Of a stretch of DNA of 64,000 bases, positions 32,138 to 44,212 are shown piece after piece. The stretch's first letter is position 1; every line of letters begins with the position of its first letter. The position numbers and the translations under genes are program-made. Location of the stretch: positions 18,353,001-18,417,000 of the forward strand of contig CAMQGK010000637.1 of NCBI GenBank assembly GCA_947000775.1. Reading direction: 5' to 3'. The stretch is from Pterois miles (Eukaryota; Chordata; Actinopteri; Perciformes; Scorpaenidae). Below the pieces are notes generated by a model that saw only the letters and a list, made by a program, of their open reading frames with translations, was not told the DNA's origin and searched no databases.

Positions 32138-33004
32138 ATATGGAGTATTGCAGTAATATATATGTCTTCACAGTTTTGGACAGTGTTGTCCACAGAGAGA
32201 TTTTGAAAATGGCACCAGATCAAAGTCAAAGGCAGAGTGGAAGGAAACAGAGTGTTTGATTAGTATCACAATCATACCAACAAACCCACTCTCTGTGTTT
32301 TCCTCTCACTTGTTCTGAGTAAGACACATTTTATTTGCCTTTATTTTATTTTTTCAAGCATAAAATGAGTAGGATGAAGCAGCTCTTTAAACTCCCAAAT
32401 GGAACTAGAGGATATACCAACAGAGTGCAAAGCAATAAAATAATGCATAACATAGTATACCACAGGTGGCTGCCTTTCATATCTTTTCATAAAGCCTACT
32501 GAGCTTTAATCACTTTACTATGCCATGACTACACTTGTTGGTTCAGCTGCAGGAAACTAAGTCCCTGCTGAGCTGTAGCCTCAAAACTGGTTTCATTTTA
32601 TGAATTTAACATCCTAAAATCTTTGATAATAAAGTGTTTATTGTCAAAACCTGCAACCTCAGGTCATCCACTCACACAGCTAACAGACTGCTCTCACCTG
32701 TTTACTATGTATAATCTCATGATATTAGGCCTTCAAGTGTTTCCTCAAAATATTATGACTTTTTGTCTTGTACATTATTCACTTTATTCCTGAAATTTCT
32801 GATTTTTTTTTTCCCCCAGTGGCCTGTCGTCATACTCTATCGTATAAATATGTCTGCCAAAAGTTATGTAAAGTGAATACTTCCAGTGTTTACATACACT
32901 ATCTGTAGCTGTAGTTTTTATTTATTCATGTACAAATCCTACATGAATGATCTTAAATGACTTGAGAGAGTGTTTATGCTTTTCTTGATTGCCGCTTAGA
33001 TCTC

Positions 33005-33122
33005 CTCTGACCATTTCCCACTGTGGTGCTGCGATTCAAACGTGTGCTGCTTATGAGCCATGACATACATTACAACCATTGGCCTTCAAGGCTGACTCTT
33101 AACCAATGTATCATGACAGGCA
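33005..33122 (-). mobile_element. SINE head, tRNA-derived
   Basis: On the minus strand an A-box-like CATTGGTTAAGAGT lies about 55 bp before a B-box-like CGTTTGAATCGC. This spacing fits a tRNA-derived pol III promoter. Confidence 0.5.
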
Positions 33123-34218
33123 ATTGACTCTGTGTGATCTCCCCTGTTCCTCCTGCTGAACCGCAAAGATATGATCAGAGCTGGGGTGCAGATGCGAGGC
33201 TGGGAAACGGTGGCAGTTCACTGGAGTTGAATTGTGCCCCCGAGAGGAGGAAGTGTAGTTTTTCTATCAGGTGGAAAGATCAGAGGAGACGGATAATTCA
33301 GTAATCACATCTGCAGTGATTAGTGGGACAGGACGCGGTTTGCTGATAAGGATCTGCGGCTTCTTGGAGGCTCTGTTCGGTTAATAAGAAACCAAAAAGA
33401 CTCAAGACGGTGTCTTCTTTTTGTTATCTGTCTCTCTCTCTCTTTTTTTTTTTATCTAACCTTCGTTAATCTTGTTTAATTTTTGTCATTTCTCATTTTG
33501 TTTCATAATTGGCTTGTCTGTTCTCATGTCATTTATTAAGGGATCAGTGAACTTGTAAGAGTCTGCATATCAACATGTCCTTCTGCGCTTTCATCTGGTG
33601 TTGACCGGTGTCTCCTCTCATCTTGTCTCATTTTGTGTTGACTTGAATGTTTTTTGACCTCTTGCATCCTCAAATCTAGTTTCATTCATAAGGTGTCAGA
33701 GGAAAATAAAGACCTGGGCTGACTCCTAATAGACAGGTCATGTTTGCTGTTTCATCATATTTCAAACAAAAAAATAATTCATGGAAAAAATAAGGTCCCA
33801 GTAGAAGTGCACTTTAGCCAACCAAGCCACCACGCACCCATCTCATTTGTTCTTATTTCATCGCCCCTCTTTTGATGCAGTCTTTTACATCTTTACATTC
33901 CTTTAAATCTTCTATTCAGAGTTCATCTGTCAGCTCATTTCATAACATTTTCTAAACGTCTCATCATCTCTTGCCTTCTGTTATCTAATTTCTTGTCTTG
34001 TGTTTGCTCTTACATCAGTTCTCTCTTTTCTGTTCCCTCTCATACATCTTGGTTAACAAGACACAAAAGGAATCCTTTCCAGTGCACTGACATAAACACA
34101 TACAGTATATCTTACAGACAGACAGAAATGCTTTGAATGTCTTTACAAATTGCTTATTTCTACTTTTGTTTTGCATATGGAGACTTTCAGTCACTCAGAC
34201 GTTACAAACTTCCACAAA

Positions 34219-34795
34219 GTGTTATGATTAGGCATAAAATGGTGGACCCAAAGGCAGAACACATAGTTTGGATTTAGTTAAATAATAAAAGGAGTTTATT
34301 ACAATAAATGTAAAATGAGATGTGCAAGTGGTGGATCGTGGGGAGATGGGTTTCCAGCTTGGGGTAGGGGAATGGCGGAGGAGACACTGGCTGGTGAAGA
34401 GGAGCGAGACCCACAGAATCCTCCATGGGTCTTCACGGCATGGTATGGTAACCGGAGGTGAAGGCAGGCAGGTGAGTGGCAGGTAAGGGAACGCGAACAG
34501 CAGACAGACAGCAGGACTGAGTACAGGAGAGAAAACAGGTAAGCTCAAAAAGAATCACCATGAAGGAAAAAACCCAAGGTACACAAAGCTCTTAGGCCTG
34601 ATGCAAGTGTTACCACAACAGGTGACGAAACGATCTGGGGACGAATGGAAGGTGAGACCAGTTATATATGCTGCAGAGTTGAATGATGGAAATTGGTGTC
34701 AGCTGCAGCTGCCCTGGGAGGAGACTGGAGGCCACGCCCACCTGCACAAGACATGACCACATGAGGAGACAGACAAGGGGAGACAAGACAAGAAA
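34219..34795. mobile_element. Probable nonautonomous interspersed repeat
   Basis: The sequence has the layout GGTGGACCCAAAGGCAGA, then GGAGTTTATTACAATAAA, and toward the end GGTGTCAGCTGCAGCTG and GGCCACGCCCACCTG. This arrangement is typical of a repeat scattered through teleost genomes. Exact ends and superfamily are not established. Confidence 0.5.
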
Positions 34796-34998
34796 CAAAA
34801 AGGGCAGGGAAAAACTGGACCAGATTTATTAAAATTCTTGGGAACTTGGAATGGCTCTCTATAAATGTTTTGATTTTGTTTTGTGTTTTGATGGATAACA
34901 TTTCAAATTTGAATGCAAGCAGTTTTAGTCCAGTGTTTCTCTTAATAAAGTGTTACAAAGACAGATTAACAACAAGGTACAATAACAGAGAATGTGTA

Positions 34999-35019
34999 CA
35001 CACACACACACACACACAC
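34999..35019. repeat. Short (CA)n
   Basis: About ten CA units. Confidence 0.9.
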
Positions 35020-35197
35020 CTATTCAAGGCATAATCATCTCTTTCTACCTGATGAGCGCTCCATATCTTTCCATCATATTGTATCTGTCATGTAAATCAC
35101 TTTCTATTGTCAATGCCACCTGGGGGCTACCGTAACAAGCCTTCTCTCTTTATTACAGTAATTAACAGCCTCATCTGTCCGCTTATGTGCGTGCGCC

Positions 35198-35258
35198 ACA
35201 CACACACACACACACACACACAAAAGATTCAAAATTTTGCTTTTTTTTTTTTTTTTTT
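35198..35258. repeat. (CA)n and poly-T run
   Basis: About 12 CA units (35198-35222), followed after a short gap by a T run at about 35241-35258. Confidence 0.9.
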
Positions 35259-36545
35259 AGCCATTTCTGTTTCTTGTACCGCTCATACTTGTCAGCCTAG
35301 TGATTATCCTGTCATGTCAGCCTGCCAGATCTCATCACAGACAGCTAAATTACTGCTGAGAGCAGATGACACAATGCGAGTGTGTGTTCATGCATCTGTG
35401 TGTGCGTGTGTATATGTTTGTATGCATTACATTATCATGTTTGTGCATAGCATCTGCTGTCAGCAGAATCGACTTAGTTTGAACTTGAAACTTTCTCAAG
35501 GTCTTCAAGGTCTCAAGGCCCGTTGAATCAGTTGTATTATGCACATTTTCATATCTTCATAATATGTAACCGTTCTGTTTACTTTGCAAATAAACAAAAT
35601 CTTACAGTTACAATACCAAGAGCTTTTTGCATCCAATGAACTATAGTGTTATGATTTACATCAATATCACATTTTTGCTCTTATTTTTCATTTGAAATAA
35701 AAAACCCTTGTTCGCCATTTTTTCCCCAGAGAGTGTGGCATTAAATTACCAGAAATCATGTGTCTTTAGTGATTTATATGCGAGGAGGCTCTTCAATACA
35801 GCATACACTGGGGGTTTGACTGAATGGCTTCTATTAAAGTCCGTATTTGTTTGTGAGCATTTAACCCACATGGTTAAAGGATCAATATGAAGCACTCAAA
35901 GCTAACGTTTTAAAATGGGTAATGTGGTCCCGATTCATAACATTGGAGCCGTGGCCTGGAATTTATGGAATGGAAATTCAACATACTGGCTCTAGCATTG
36001 TTGTTGGAGGAGCCAGTATTTCAACTTTGCATGTTTCCTTAATCCCTGATGACTTATTATGGTCATTTTATGATTCATTACAGTTAATATATTTCATATT
36101 GGTCCTTAAAAGGGGATTTACATTGAAGCTGAATATATTTACTGACATGGAGCAGATCTTGACCTTTGCAATGAACCAGAAAAGGGAGGTCCCCCCCAAA
36201 GGGATGAGTACATTTTAAATTCATTAGTATCACAAACATCACAAAGCTAATGATACCATATAGTGAGTCATCACTCCTCTTATCCTCCCTGTGACAAACT
36301 TTTCAAAACACACCACAGCTGTGTGGATTTCCCAAGCGAATCCCACAAGGCTGTGGGGTTGGACCAGGGCATATGATACGAAGAACTGGCTTGCATTATG
36401 CTCTTTACAGTAATGTGACCATGGACAAAAGGCTTTGAGCTAGGAGCTTACAGTAAACAGCAAAGTGGTGGTCATGTTACTAACGAGAAAAAAAAAAAAA
36501 TGTGGAACTCATCACCTACTCGTCTGCTATCCAAGAGGAGCAGTT

Positions 36546-36559
36546 GTTGCCACGGTAAC
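36546..36559. promoter_or_regulatory. RFX X-box, near-perfect palindrome
   Basis: GTTGCCACGGTAAC differs from the ideal palindromic X-box GTTGCCATGGTAAC at one central base. It lies in intergenic sequence with no promoter evident. Confidence 0.5.
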
Positions 36560-36883
36560 AACTATGGATCCAAATAAACAAACTAATATTGCTTTAATTT
36601 AAACTACCAGATAGTTCAGACTTGTGATGTCATCCACCCAAACGATGATCATGCTTTCTGCTTTTGTGTTGAATGATCATCAAAACCATTTAACACTTTA
36701 TGCTCCTTGACTTGATGAAATGAAATCCAAAAGTGTGTTCATACTGACACAAACCTCTTTTTGCTCTGCTTTATTTGCACATTGTGTTGCAATTCAAATG
36801 CACCAAATAAGCATTTTCAAGGTGCTTATACACAACATCTGTCTTCCAGGAACTTTATTTCTTTATATTACTTTCCTCTAGAG

Positions 36884-37937
36884 CAGGGGTGTCAAACTCA
36901 TGACAGTTCAAGGGCCACATACAGTCCAGTCCAGTTAATTTTCATTCTGACTTAAAAAGTCAGACCTGTCATAACTTTGGCTTGCTGTGTCAAACTTTGG
37001 ACATTATTTACTTAAAATCTGGACTTAATTCTCATAAAAAGTCATAAATGTGACAAAATAACTTAAAATCGAGCCTTGAAAAATGAAAATTTCTTTTCAC
37101 ATTACATATACATAGCTTTGAGTCTCTTTGTGTCAGGGGAACGGGGAGAGGGACACAATTGTGGACTAAGGGAATCTTAAAGTTAATCCCAAAGGATAAC
37201 CACAAAAACGGCAAGCGATTGAAAGGGAAAACACCAAATGAAAACAGGCCTAAAAGGAAGGCTCCATACACTCAATAAATCATGAAAAGACTAAAACTAA
37301 ATCACTGCAGACAAGCAGTTTACTAGAACAAAAAAGGAAACCAAGTAACCAGCTAAAGCAGGCCACACAGACCTAACCCACTTGAAGAGACCCTGAGAAG
37401 AACCTAAATGGTGAGCAAATCCTGCAGATAGGTTCACATGGTACTTCTGCAGATTCACACACCCCTATGCAGCTAGAGCAAAACCAGGACAGCAGTTTCC
37501 AGGGGCAGATATAGGCTCCAACCACCTGATCCTCATCAGGGGCAGTCAGGCTCCACAGCTGCCTGTCCTCAGAGACAATTAACCAGCCAGCCTGCTGAGT
37601 GGCAAGTGACCCTCACGCTTTGAATATCTTTTAAGTTTGACTCCTCAAGTTTGAGTCAAAGGTTTAACTTAATTCTCTTTTCATGATAACTAATAGTACA
37701 TTTGGCATAGTATCTCATCATTTTGGCTCTCTATGTCAAAAATCTGACTTTATTTTAACTTAAATTTGGACATAATTTCCATTGAAATTCATAGCTGTGT
37801 AAAAAGTATTTCAATACCGAGCCTTAAAAAATTAAAATCTCACACTTTTCTGCAATTTTTACACTTTGCAAAGTCGTCCAGTGGGCCACATTGGACCCTT
37901 TGGTGAGCCGGTTCTGGCCCTCGGGCCATATGGTTTA
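36884..37937. mobile_element. hAT-like element interrupted by a nested insertion
   Basis: It opens CAGGGGTGTCAAACTCATGA and continues GGGCCACATACAG, the classic terminus of a widespread hAT-type miniature element. The right end has GTGGGCCACATTGGACCC and GAGCCGGTTCTGGCCC, but its outermost terminal repeat has decayed. The 5' and 3' parts are separated by the insertion at about 37122-37616. Confidence 0.7.
37122..37616. mobile_element. Nested transposon insertion
   Basis: Sequence unrelated to the surrounding hAT-like element, flanked by GCTTTGAG (37114-37121) and GCTTTGAA (37617-37624), a plausible 8-bp target duplication. It contains no open frame. General layout resembles the repeat at 34219-34795. 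Confidence 0.5.
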
Positions 37938-40900
37938 TTCTCTTATACTAGAGTCTTAACTCTACCCTGATGAATTACTCATTGATGTGCTATTGAATGT
38001 AGAGTGGACAGAAAGACACACTTTTCACTTAACTGGACTACACATTGATGTAGGAAGTAGGAAAGCCTTATCTGCTTGTAGTTTTGTTCTGTGTGAATGT
38101 GAACAGACCAGAGTTCCTGGTTCTCTGTGAAACTTCCCTGAATAAATAATGATTATGTGCTTTTTGGCTTTTTACAGGCATCAGACATACACCACTAGAC
38201 AAGCAGTTGAATCAGTGGACACAGACGAGGTAAAAAGACACAGAGTGATGACCAAACATATGGTTGGGGGCTGACTAAGCACTGCAGATGGGGGCTGCAA
38301 GCACAGATGGTACACCTACTGTCAGGTAGGGAAAGGCTGACCATCAAATACAGTACAGGGTGTTTGAATGCGATAGAGGCAGCTGGAAAAGTGGAGAAGG
38401 AAACTGATTTGCGCACACAAATTAAGGATTTAAAGACTTAGAGCATGCAGAAAGAACAGAGCATAAAAGTATTGACATTTTAGATAATAAAGAAATCAAA
38501 ACTTTAGTTTAACTTTTGAATGAAGTTGAAGGCTACAGGTTGTTGTGTCTATTTCAATCAATTCATATTATTATCTTTGGCCTATGACGTTCACACATTT
38601 ATTAGCGTTGTCCTTGTCCCCTCAACTTTCTTTTCATACTACTGTGATTCTATTTCAACAATACTGGCAAGCTTTGTTTGCCATCAGTTAGCTGCACATA
38701 CAATATAGGCTAATGCTGTGCAAAATAAACAATGAAAGTTGGGAGAGCATGGAAAATGTGATCCAAATGACACTAATATAAAATAAATTCAGTTTTATTT
38801 GATTTTGGACAGAGACATGTGCAGATATACTTTGGATTTGTCCTGTTTGCCTGTTGAACTGCAGTGTCCATATCTTTGACACGCTGTATGTTAAACCATC
38901 AATTTATTAACTCATGGACACAAATTAAAAATACAAGAGATCAAATTAGTTTTTATTTTTCTCCATAACACCCACTGGACTCCATAGAAAACTACTACTG
39001 GCATACCAGTGCTGCAGTACAACTATTGTAGTTGGAATGTAATGTGTTTTTTTTTTTTTGCATCAGATGAAGTGCAACTGGATTTAATTTATTGTTGCAG
39101 AGGTAGTTGCTGGTTTTGGATTATTGCAGGATAATTTTTCACCCTTTCAGAATGCCTCAAAAAACTAACTGGGAAGCTTTCTGAGCAAAAATATTTAACA
39201 TCCTCCAACACTGCTATACATTCCCTCCTTCATTCACTTGTTGACCATGAGAATCTTATTTTGACTGCAACTGTGATCAGTAGAAATAATCATACATCTA
39301 ACATGCTAATGCTGCATTCAAGTCACATGTTCACAGCCTGCAAGCATTAACGTCAGCAGACCACTGTATGTTTGCAGAGAATGACAGGCACTGGCTGATG
39401 TGAGGCATCTGTTTGGCTCTCAAGTACTTCTGTACTAATTACACACCGAGTTAGAAATATCGCAGCTCTCAGAAAGAAGTTGTGACTAATGACCTTGATG
39501 TTGATGCAAATGCTATGTATACGTTGGAAACCAGCAATTACTATAACTTTGATATGACATGAATGCTGCATAAGCAGAGCAACTTAACTTCAGGCAGTGT
39601 TTATTTTCTTTTGGTTGGATTTTTCAAGTGTTTTTCACCTCAGAAGGGTCCTTTGTTGCACCTGTAGCTACACCCAATAAAGATGTTGTACATAACATCA
39701 GCAAAGTGAAAAAATAACTACTCCAAGTCAAAAGTCTTTCAAGCTGGTCTCATACACCATAGCTATACCTATGAAAAGTAAATGCACTGTAATTTGAATT
39801 CAGGTTTATCCCACAAAATCAATTTGTATGTAATCCACGTAACTGTGAATGAGGCAGTATTGAGAGCGGCGAATGCCACATAGAGGGAAGGTCGGTGTGG
39901 AAGAGTGGGTCAAAAACACCCAGTAAAGCAGCATACATGTCCCGTGTGAAACCAGAAATCAATGGTAATTTATTTTTCACATACCTTCCATACTCAAGTT
40001 ACACCACTTCTGGTGTGGCGTAACTTAACTGCCATCTTTCCTAAACTTAAGTAGTTTTCTTCCCTTAACCTAACCAAGTTGCTGTTGCTTTTGCTAAACC
40101 AACAACAGATTTGTTTCCTGTGAAGACAGAGGTTTATTTTGAAAAGACTGGTGTGGATACTGACTCTGGATGTTTATAGAAAAAAAAATGCATGAAAAAT
40201 GAGAAATTACTTTTTGTAAGCTATCATAAGAATGGCTGTATGAGAATATGTTGTTTTTAGGGGGTGTTCAGGTAGTGGTCATTCTTGACTGAACACCCTA
40301 TGCAAAAGATGTAACATCAGGAAACTGAAGCAAACCAGTGACTTGGAGGCCTTGTTAACTGGCAGCTGTGCGCTACCATGTGTTCCAACAATAGCAATAT
40401 GTTGCATGTGTTTAATGTGCTATAGGTGAGTGAGCAGTAAAAAGTACAGGTGTGGAATAGTGGCCAATGGATGGGAGAAGTGGATGGCTTCAACACTGGC
40501 AACCCAAGTTTAGTCCCATTTCATGTTAGAAAATTTGCGCTGACTTCCTTTTAAATATTAACCTAACTTTAAAACACATCATAACCTACTTGAGTTGGCA
40601 AACACAATTCTGTTTGTGTAAAAACTTTGGCAGGAAACTTTGGCAGATATATTCAATATTCTGCCTGATATGCAGAAGAAAAATTTAATCCAGGCAGCAT
40701 TATATGTCCCCCCTAAATGTATTTAACTAATGCAAATCAGCTGCATATGAGTGTAATTTGTAAGAGATAAAGGTTGGCCTGCAGCTCACTCAGAGATGCC
40801 AGTCTCTCCTTGGCTGCCCTTGTTTCTCTCTCTCTCCTGTATGTTTGGGTTTTGGTGCTTCCATGATTGCTACAGTTCTCAGCAGCCAAAACATGAATTT

Positions 40901-40959
40901 GTCATTGTGCACACCACCCTCATGAAAACTAATGGAAAGAAATTAACTGTGCCCACTCG

Positions 40960-41595
40960 AGGGGGTGATTGTGACAGTTGGAGAGTTGGCGAGGCGTGGG
41001 AGCGGTGGGGGTAGTGGGTGAGGGCCGGGTGTAGTGGCGGGGCCGTGGTGAAATTAGCTGGAGCTGCAGTGCCGCTCACCTGCGTGTCGGCTGCGCAGAT
41101 TTGGGCCGTGCTGGCTTGCTAAGTAAGTATTTGCACGCAAACTGGTGTTATTTGATCCACCTCAGTGTCAAGTGCTTCCATAACTTTAAAAATTGAAGAG
41201 GAGGAGGTCCTCTCATGGCTCTCAGCTGGCAGTTTGATTCAGATTTTATTATCTGTGCTTGGTTCTATAATAAGCAGGAACTGTCCTGTCCGATTAGGTA
41301 CGCTCGGCGGGGCTCTCTGTCCCCCCTCCCCCCCCCGACTCGCTCCACCCCCTCCGCCCCATCCGACTCCCTACTTAGTGAGAGGAGGAAGACGAAGCTC
41401 CCAACAATCACCAGCCTCACTCTCTCTCTGTCGACTTGGGTAGGGGGCAGGAGGGGAGTTGCTCCATAAACTTAACCCATTAACTACCATAGTTTCTCTC
41501 TCTCCACCCTTATTCTGTCTAACTGTGTCTGGCTTTTGCCCGGGCCTGTCCAGTCTTTACATCACCGTTTCAAGACCCACTATGGGGAGGGTAAG
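40960..41595. promoter_or_regulatory. GC-rich, CpG-containing candidate promoter or CNE
   Basis: GC-rich sequence in an AT-rich desert, with GGCGAGGCGTGGGAGCGG near 40988, a C-run block at 41321-41365 and splice-donor-like GTAAGT (41120) and GGTAAGACTG (41590). This could be the first exon and promoter of an unannotated or noncoding transcript. No convincing signal peptide or known coding start is present. Confidence 0.3.
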
Positions 41596-41945
41596 ACTGA
41601 TATACTACTTTAGCATATTCGCTACGTTTTTTTTAAATGTCTGATTATTTTAACACAAAATATCTGACCAGGGAAATAATTTAAGTGTCTTATGAGATGA
41701 TTTCATCTAACAAACTGTTAAACCTGCAATTAACCCTGCCTCATTTCATTTGTAGGGGACTACTGTGGATTACCACACGGTGCAGTATTGATTTAACATG
41801 TTCTGGATGGTTTAGTTGGGATCGACTCCAAATTACTTACAGCACCCAAGTTGAGCATAATGTTGCTTTTATTTGCTTTTGGCACAGAGGAATTCAGAGG
41901 ACCAGTAGCACCAGTTCATAGCTGATTTTGGTTTGTTGACAACAA

Positions 41946-42013
41946 CAAAAATATAAGATAAGATAAGATAAGATGAACCTTTATTAATCCCCGGAGGGAA
42001 ATTTGGGATATGG
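41946..42013 (+). mobile_element. Retroposon tail fragment
   Basis: (AAGAT)n-like repeats followed by CTTTATTAATCCCCGGAGGG and AAATTTGGG, a tail seen at many fish retroposon insertions. The sequence to about 42080 continues as overlapping TATGGATATAAT repeats. Confidence 0.5.
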
Positions 42014-42206
42014 AATATGGATATAAGATAATATAATCCATATATATGGATATAATATGGATATAATATGAAATCATATATCCTTATCCTTAGTATAGAA
42101 CTGTTAATGCACCTAAATTAAGCATTAAGCTCGGTCAATATTCCATGATAACCTAACTATAAAAATATATACTGGTTAAACAGGAGATCTTTTGATGCAA
42201 AAATGC

Positions 42207-42237
<31 letters not shown>

Positions 42238-42250
42238 AATAAAAAAAAAA
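42207..42250. repeat. Poly-A tract
   Basis: Two A runs of 28 and 11 bases, split by TCAAAT. Confidence 0.9.
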
Positions 42251-43294
42251 GCATACAGACTGCTGCTTCCATCCCATAACTGACAATCTTTGAACACCAA
42301 TAATTTTTATGTTTTTAATTTCTACAAGATTGACTATAATATATACTAATCTGAATATCCGTGGATAAAAAAAAAAACACATTTTATTTGGAACTTAAAA
42401 TTAAGTGTAAAGTCTTTAAGCACTGGCAGCTTTTCAAACCTCCTGCTGCTATGCACTAACATTGTAAGCGATAATGTAAAATATTCATTCTAACATTGTT
42501 TCTGATTCATCCTTGGTAAGGTAACAAGAAATTTATCATTTGAATGGTTTATATTCAAATCAGATTAGATTCTCTATGAACATGATGACTCTGTATGAAG
42601 AGGCAAAGATTAAGTCCTGGATTATTCAAAGTGGTGATATACTGTTTGTTGTTTTCCAGGATTTTTGATGTGTTTCTGCTGTTGCAACTCCAGTCCAGTC
42701 AGCAACTGAGCTATTGGCTGCTGGGCTATGATCAAACCTCGGGGGACAGGCCGTCTCCACACCAACACTGTGTGTGTCTTTGTTTGTGTACTAAGCTAGA
42801 AGAATGTACTTGCAGCAGGTCACCTCATGAAAGAAAATCCTTTCCTTTTGTGAACTTAGAGATGTACAATTTAAAGATAAAACAAAGGAAAAAACTTTAC
42901 AAAAATGCAGACAAACTTGAAAACAGCTGTTCTAAAATAGTCAACTTCACAGCTGCTGACAATACCAACTTTATTTTCTAAATATGTCATGTCTTGTTTC
43001 ATCTGTTCAAAAAGCTCTTTGATAAAAGTTGAATATGTCTTATTTTAAAATATGTGAGGCGACATTTGTCACATTCACAGTTGTAGTCAGTTTTGATTTA
43101 AACTCTTTTACAAAGACCTCATTTGCGCAAAGACATAAAGACATTCATTATCAGTTCAATATGCTCTTCAGAATTTATTTTCAATATTTAGAAATCAAAT
43201 TTCTACAAAGTGTTACTTAACTGAAATGCTGGTGGTGTCTTGAGTTGTGTGCTAGTGTTAAGCAGCAGGCGATTGAAGAAAATGTGGTGCACAG

Positions 43295-43349
43295 TATATA
43301 TAAAGTAAGCGTCTTCCTTCTGCAGTATGAGAGCCTGAGGCAGGAAGGC

Positions 43350-43381
<32 letters not shown>

Positions 43382-43383
43382 AT
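43295..43383 (+). promoter_or_regulatory. TATA-like box followed by (CTG)n
   Basis: TATATATAAA at 43295-43304 is followed about 45 bp downstream by a GCT/CTG run (43348-43383, one interruption). No open frame of note follows, so transcription is only a possibility. Confidence 0.25.
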
Positions 43384-43958
43384 GTGGAGGATATACACCA
43401 GGATGCATATATTCATATCTGTAGGCTATACAGCAGCCCTGGACCATTTCTCACAGGGCCCCACACTAAATGTAACATGAAGCAAAAATCTGTGGTATAA
43501 AAACTGATAACAAGAAAAAGGAAGTTACCTTCTGCACAGTTTGTTTATGTATGTTTTTCTCTTCACGGCACCAGAAAATTGACCCAGGACTCCTTTCCAG
43601 TAAATAGGACAAGCGTTGCATATGCTGTCTGCACATTTTGTCGTTTTCTGGGAGGGTGGGTTATGCAAGCCCCCTTTCACTGCTTAATTCCATCAAAGCT
43701 TTGGGAGCAGTTCTAATTGGGTGTCTCTATTTTTGGTTGTCTTCCAGCCCTGTTTTGCTGCCTTTGAGTAAAGGCAGCGCAGCGAATGTAAAGCTGTGTG
43801 ATAACAGGGCCATTCGCCACAGCACTGAGTTTGACCCTGCAACCAGCCTCCATGACGGATGTGAGATGATTCCTAGCCCTCCAGCTCAGCACGACACACT
43901 CAGCACAACTCAAATACACTCTCCCAATCTCTCTCTCATATTCCTGTGTTCTCTGTCT

Positions 43959-43961
<3 letters not shown>

Positions 43962-43992
<31 letters not shown>
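43962..43992. repeat. (CT)n microsatellite
   Basis: About 15 CT units. Confidence 0.95.
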
Positions 43993-43996
<4 letters not shown>

Positions 43997-44117
43997 CAGT
44001 CTCAGTTACTCTACAGATCGACTCTGTGCTGTATGCTGTCTATTTAAAGCTGGTCCCATAACCACCCACTGCTTCTTTAAGAAGTGGTGACTCATCTAAA
44101 CAGATCAGCCCAGTATA

Positions 44118-44120
<3 letters not shown>

Positions 44121-44211
<91 letters not shown>
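44121..44211. repeat. (TG)n microsatellite
   Basis: About 45 TG units with one interruption near 44150; a short (CA)n follows at 44339-44360. Confidence 0.97.

Positions 44212-44212
<1 letters not shown>

Larger units (their letters stand above)
32138..40959. other. Gene-free region, second part
   Basis: No exon is supported. It includes a pyrimidine-rich stretch (33420-34060), the transposon copies listed separately, an RFX X-box (36546), and a candidate conserved noncoding block at 35700-36190. The interval 38000-40950 shows nothing beyond AT-rich unique-looking sequence. Confidence 0.6.

Noticed and set aside
35110..35125. Reverse CTCF-like word GCCACCTGGGGGC
   Set aside because: One core position mismatches and there is no supporting context, so a convergent pair with 19223 is not claimed.
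41215..41469. Possible signal-peptide exon beginning MALSWQFDSDFI
   Set aside because: Charged residues interrupt the hydrophobic part, there is no cleavage-like site, and the frame runs into the C-rich tract. It does not resemble an Eph receptor start.
43638..44090. 150-codon plus-strand open frame with a hydrophobic stretch
   Set aside because: No recognised family; the second half is a (CT)n repeat, and no splice or start context supports a gene. Kept only as a possible noncoding block.
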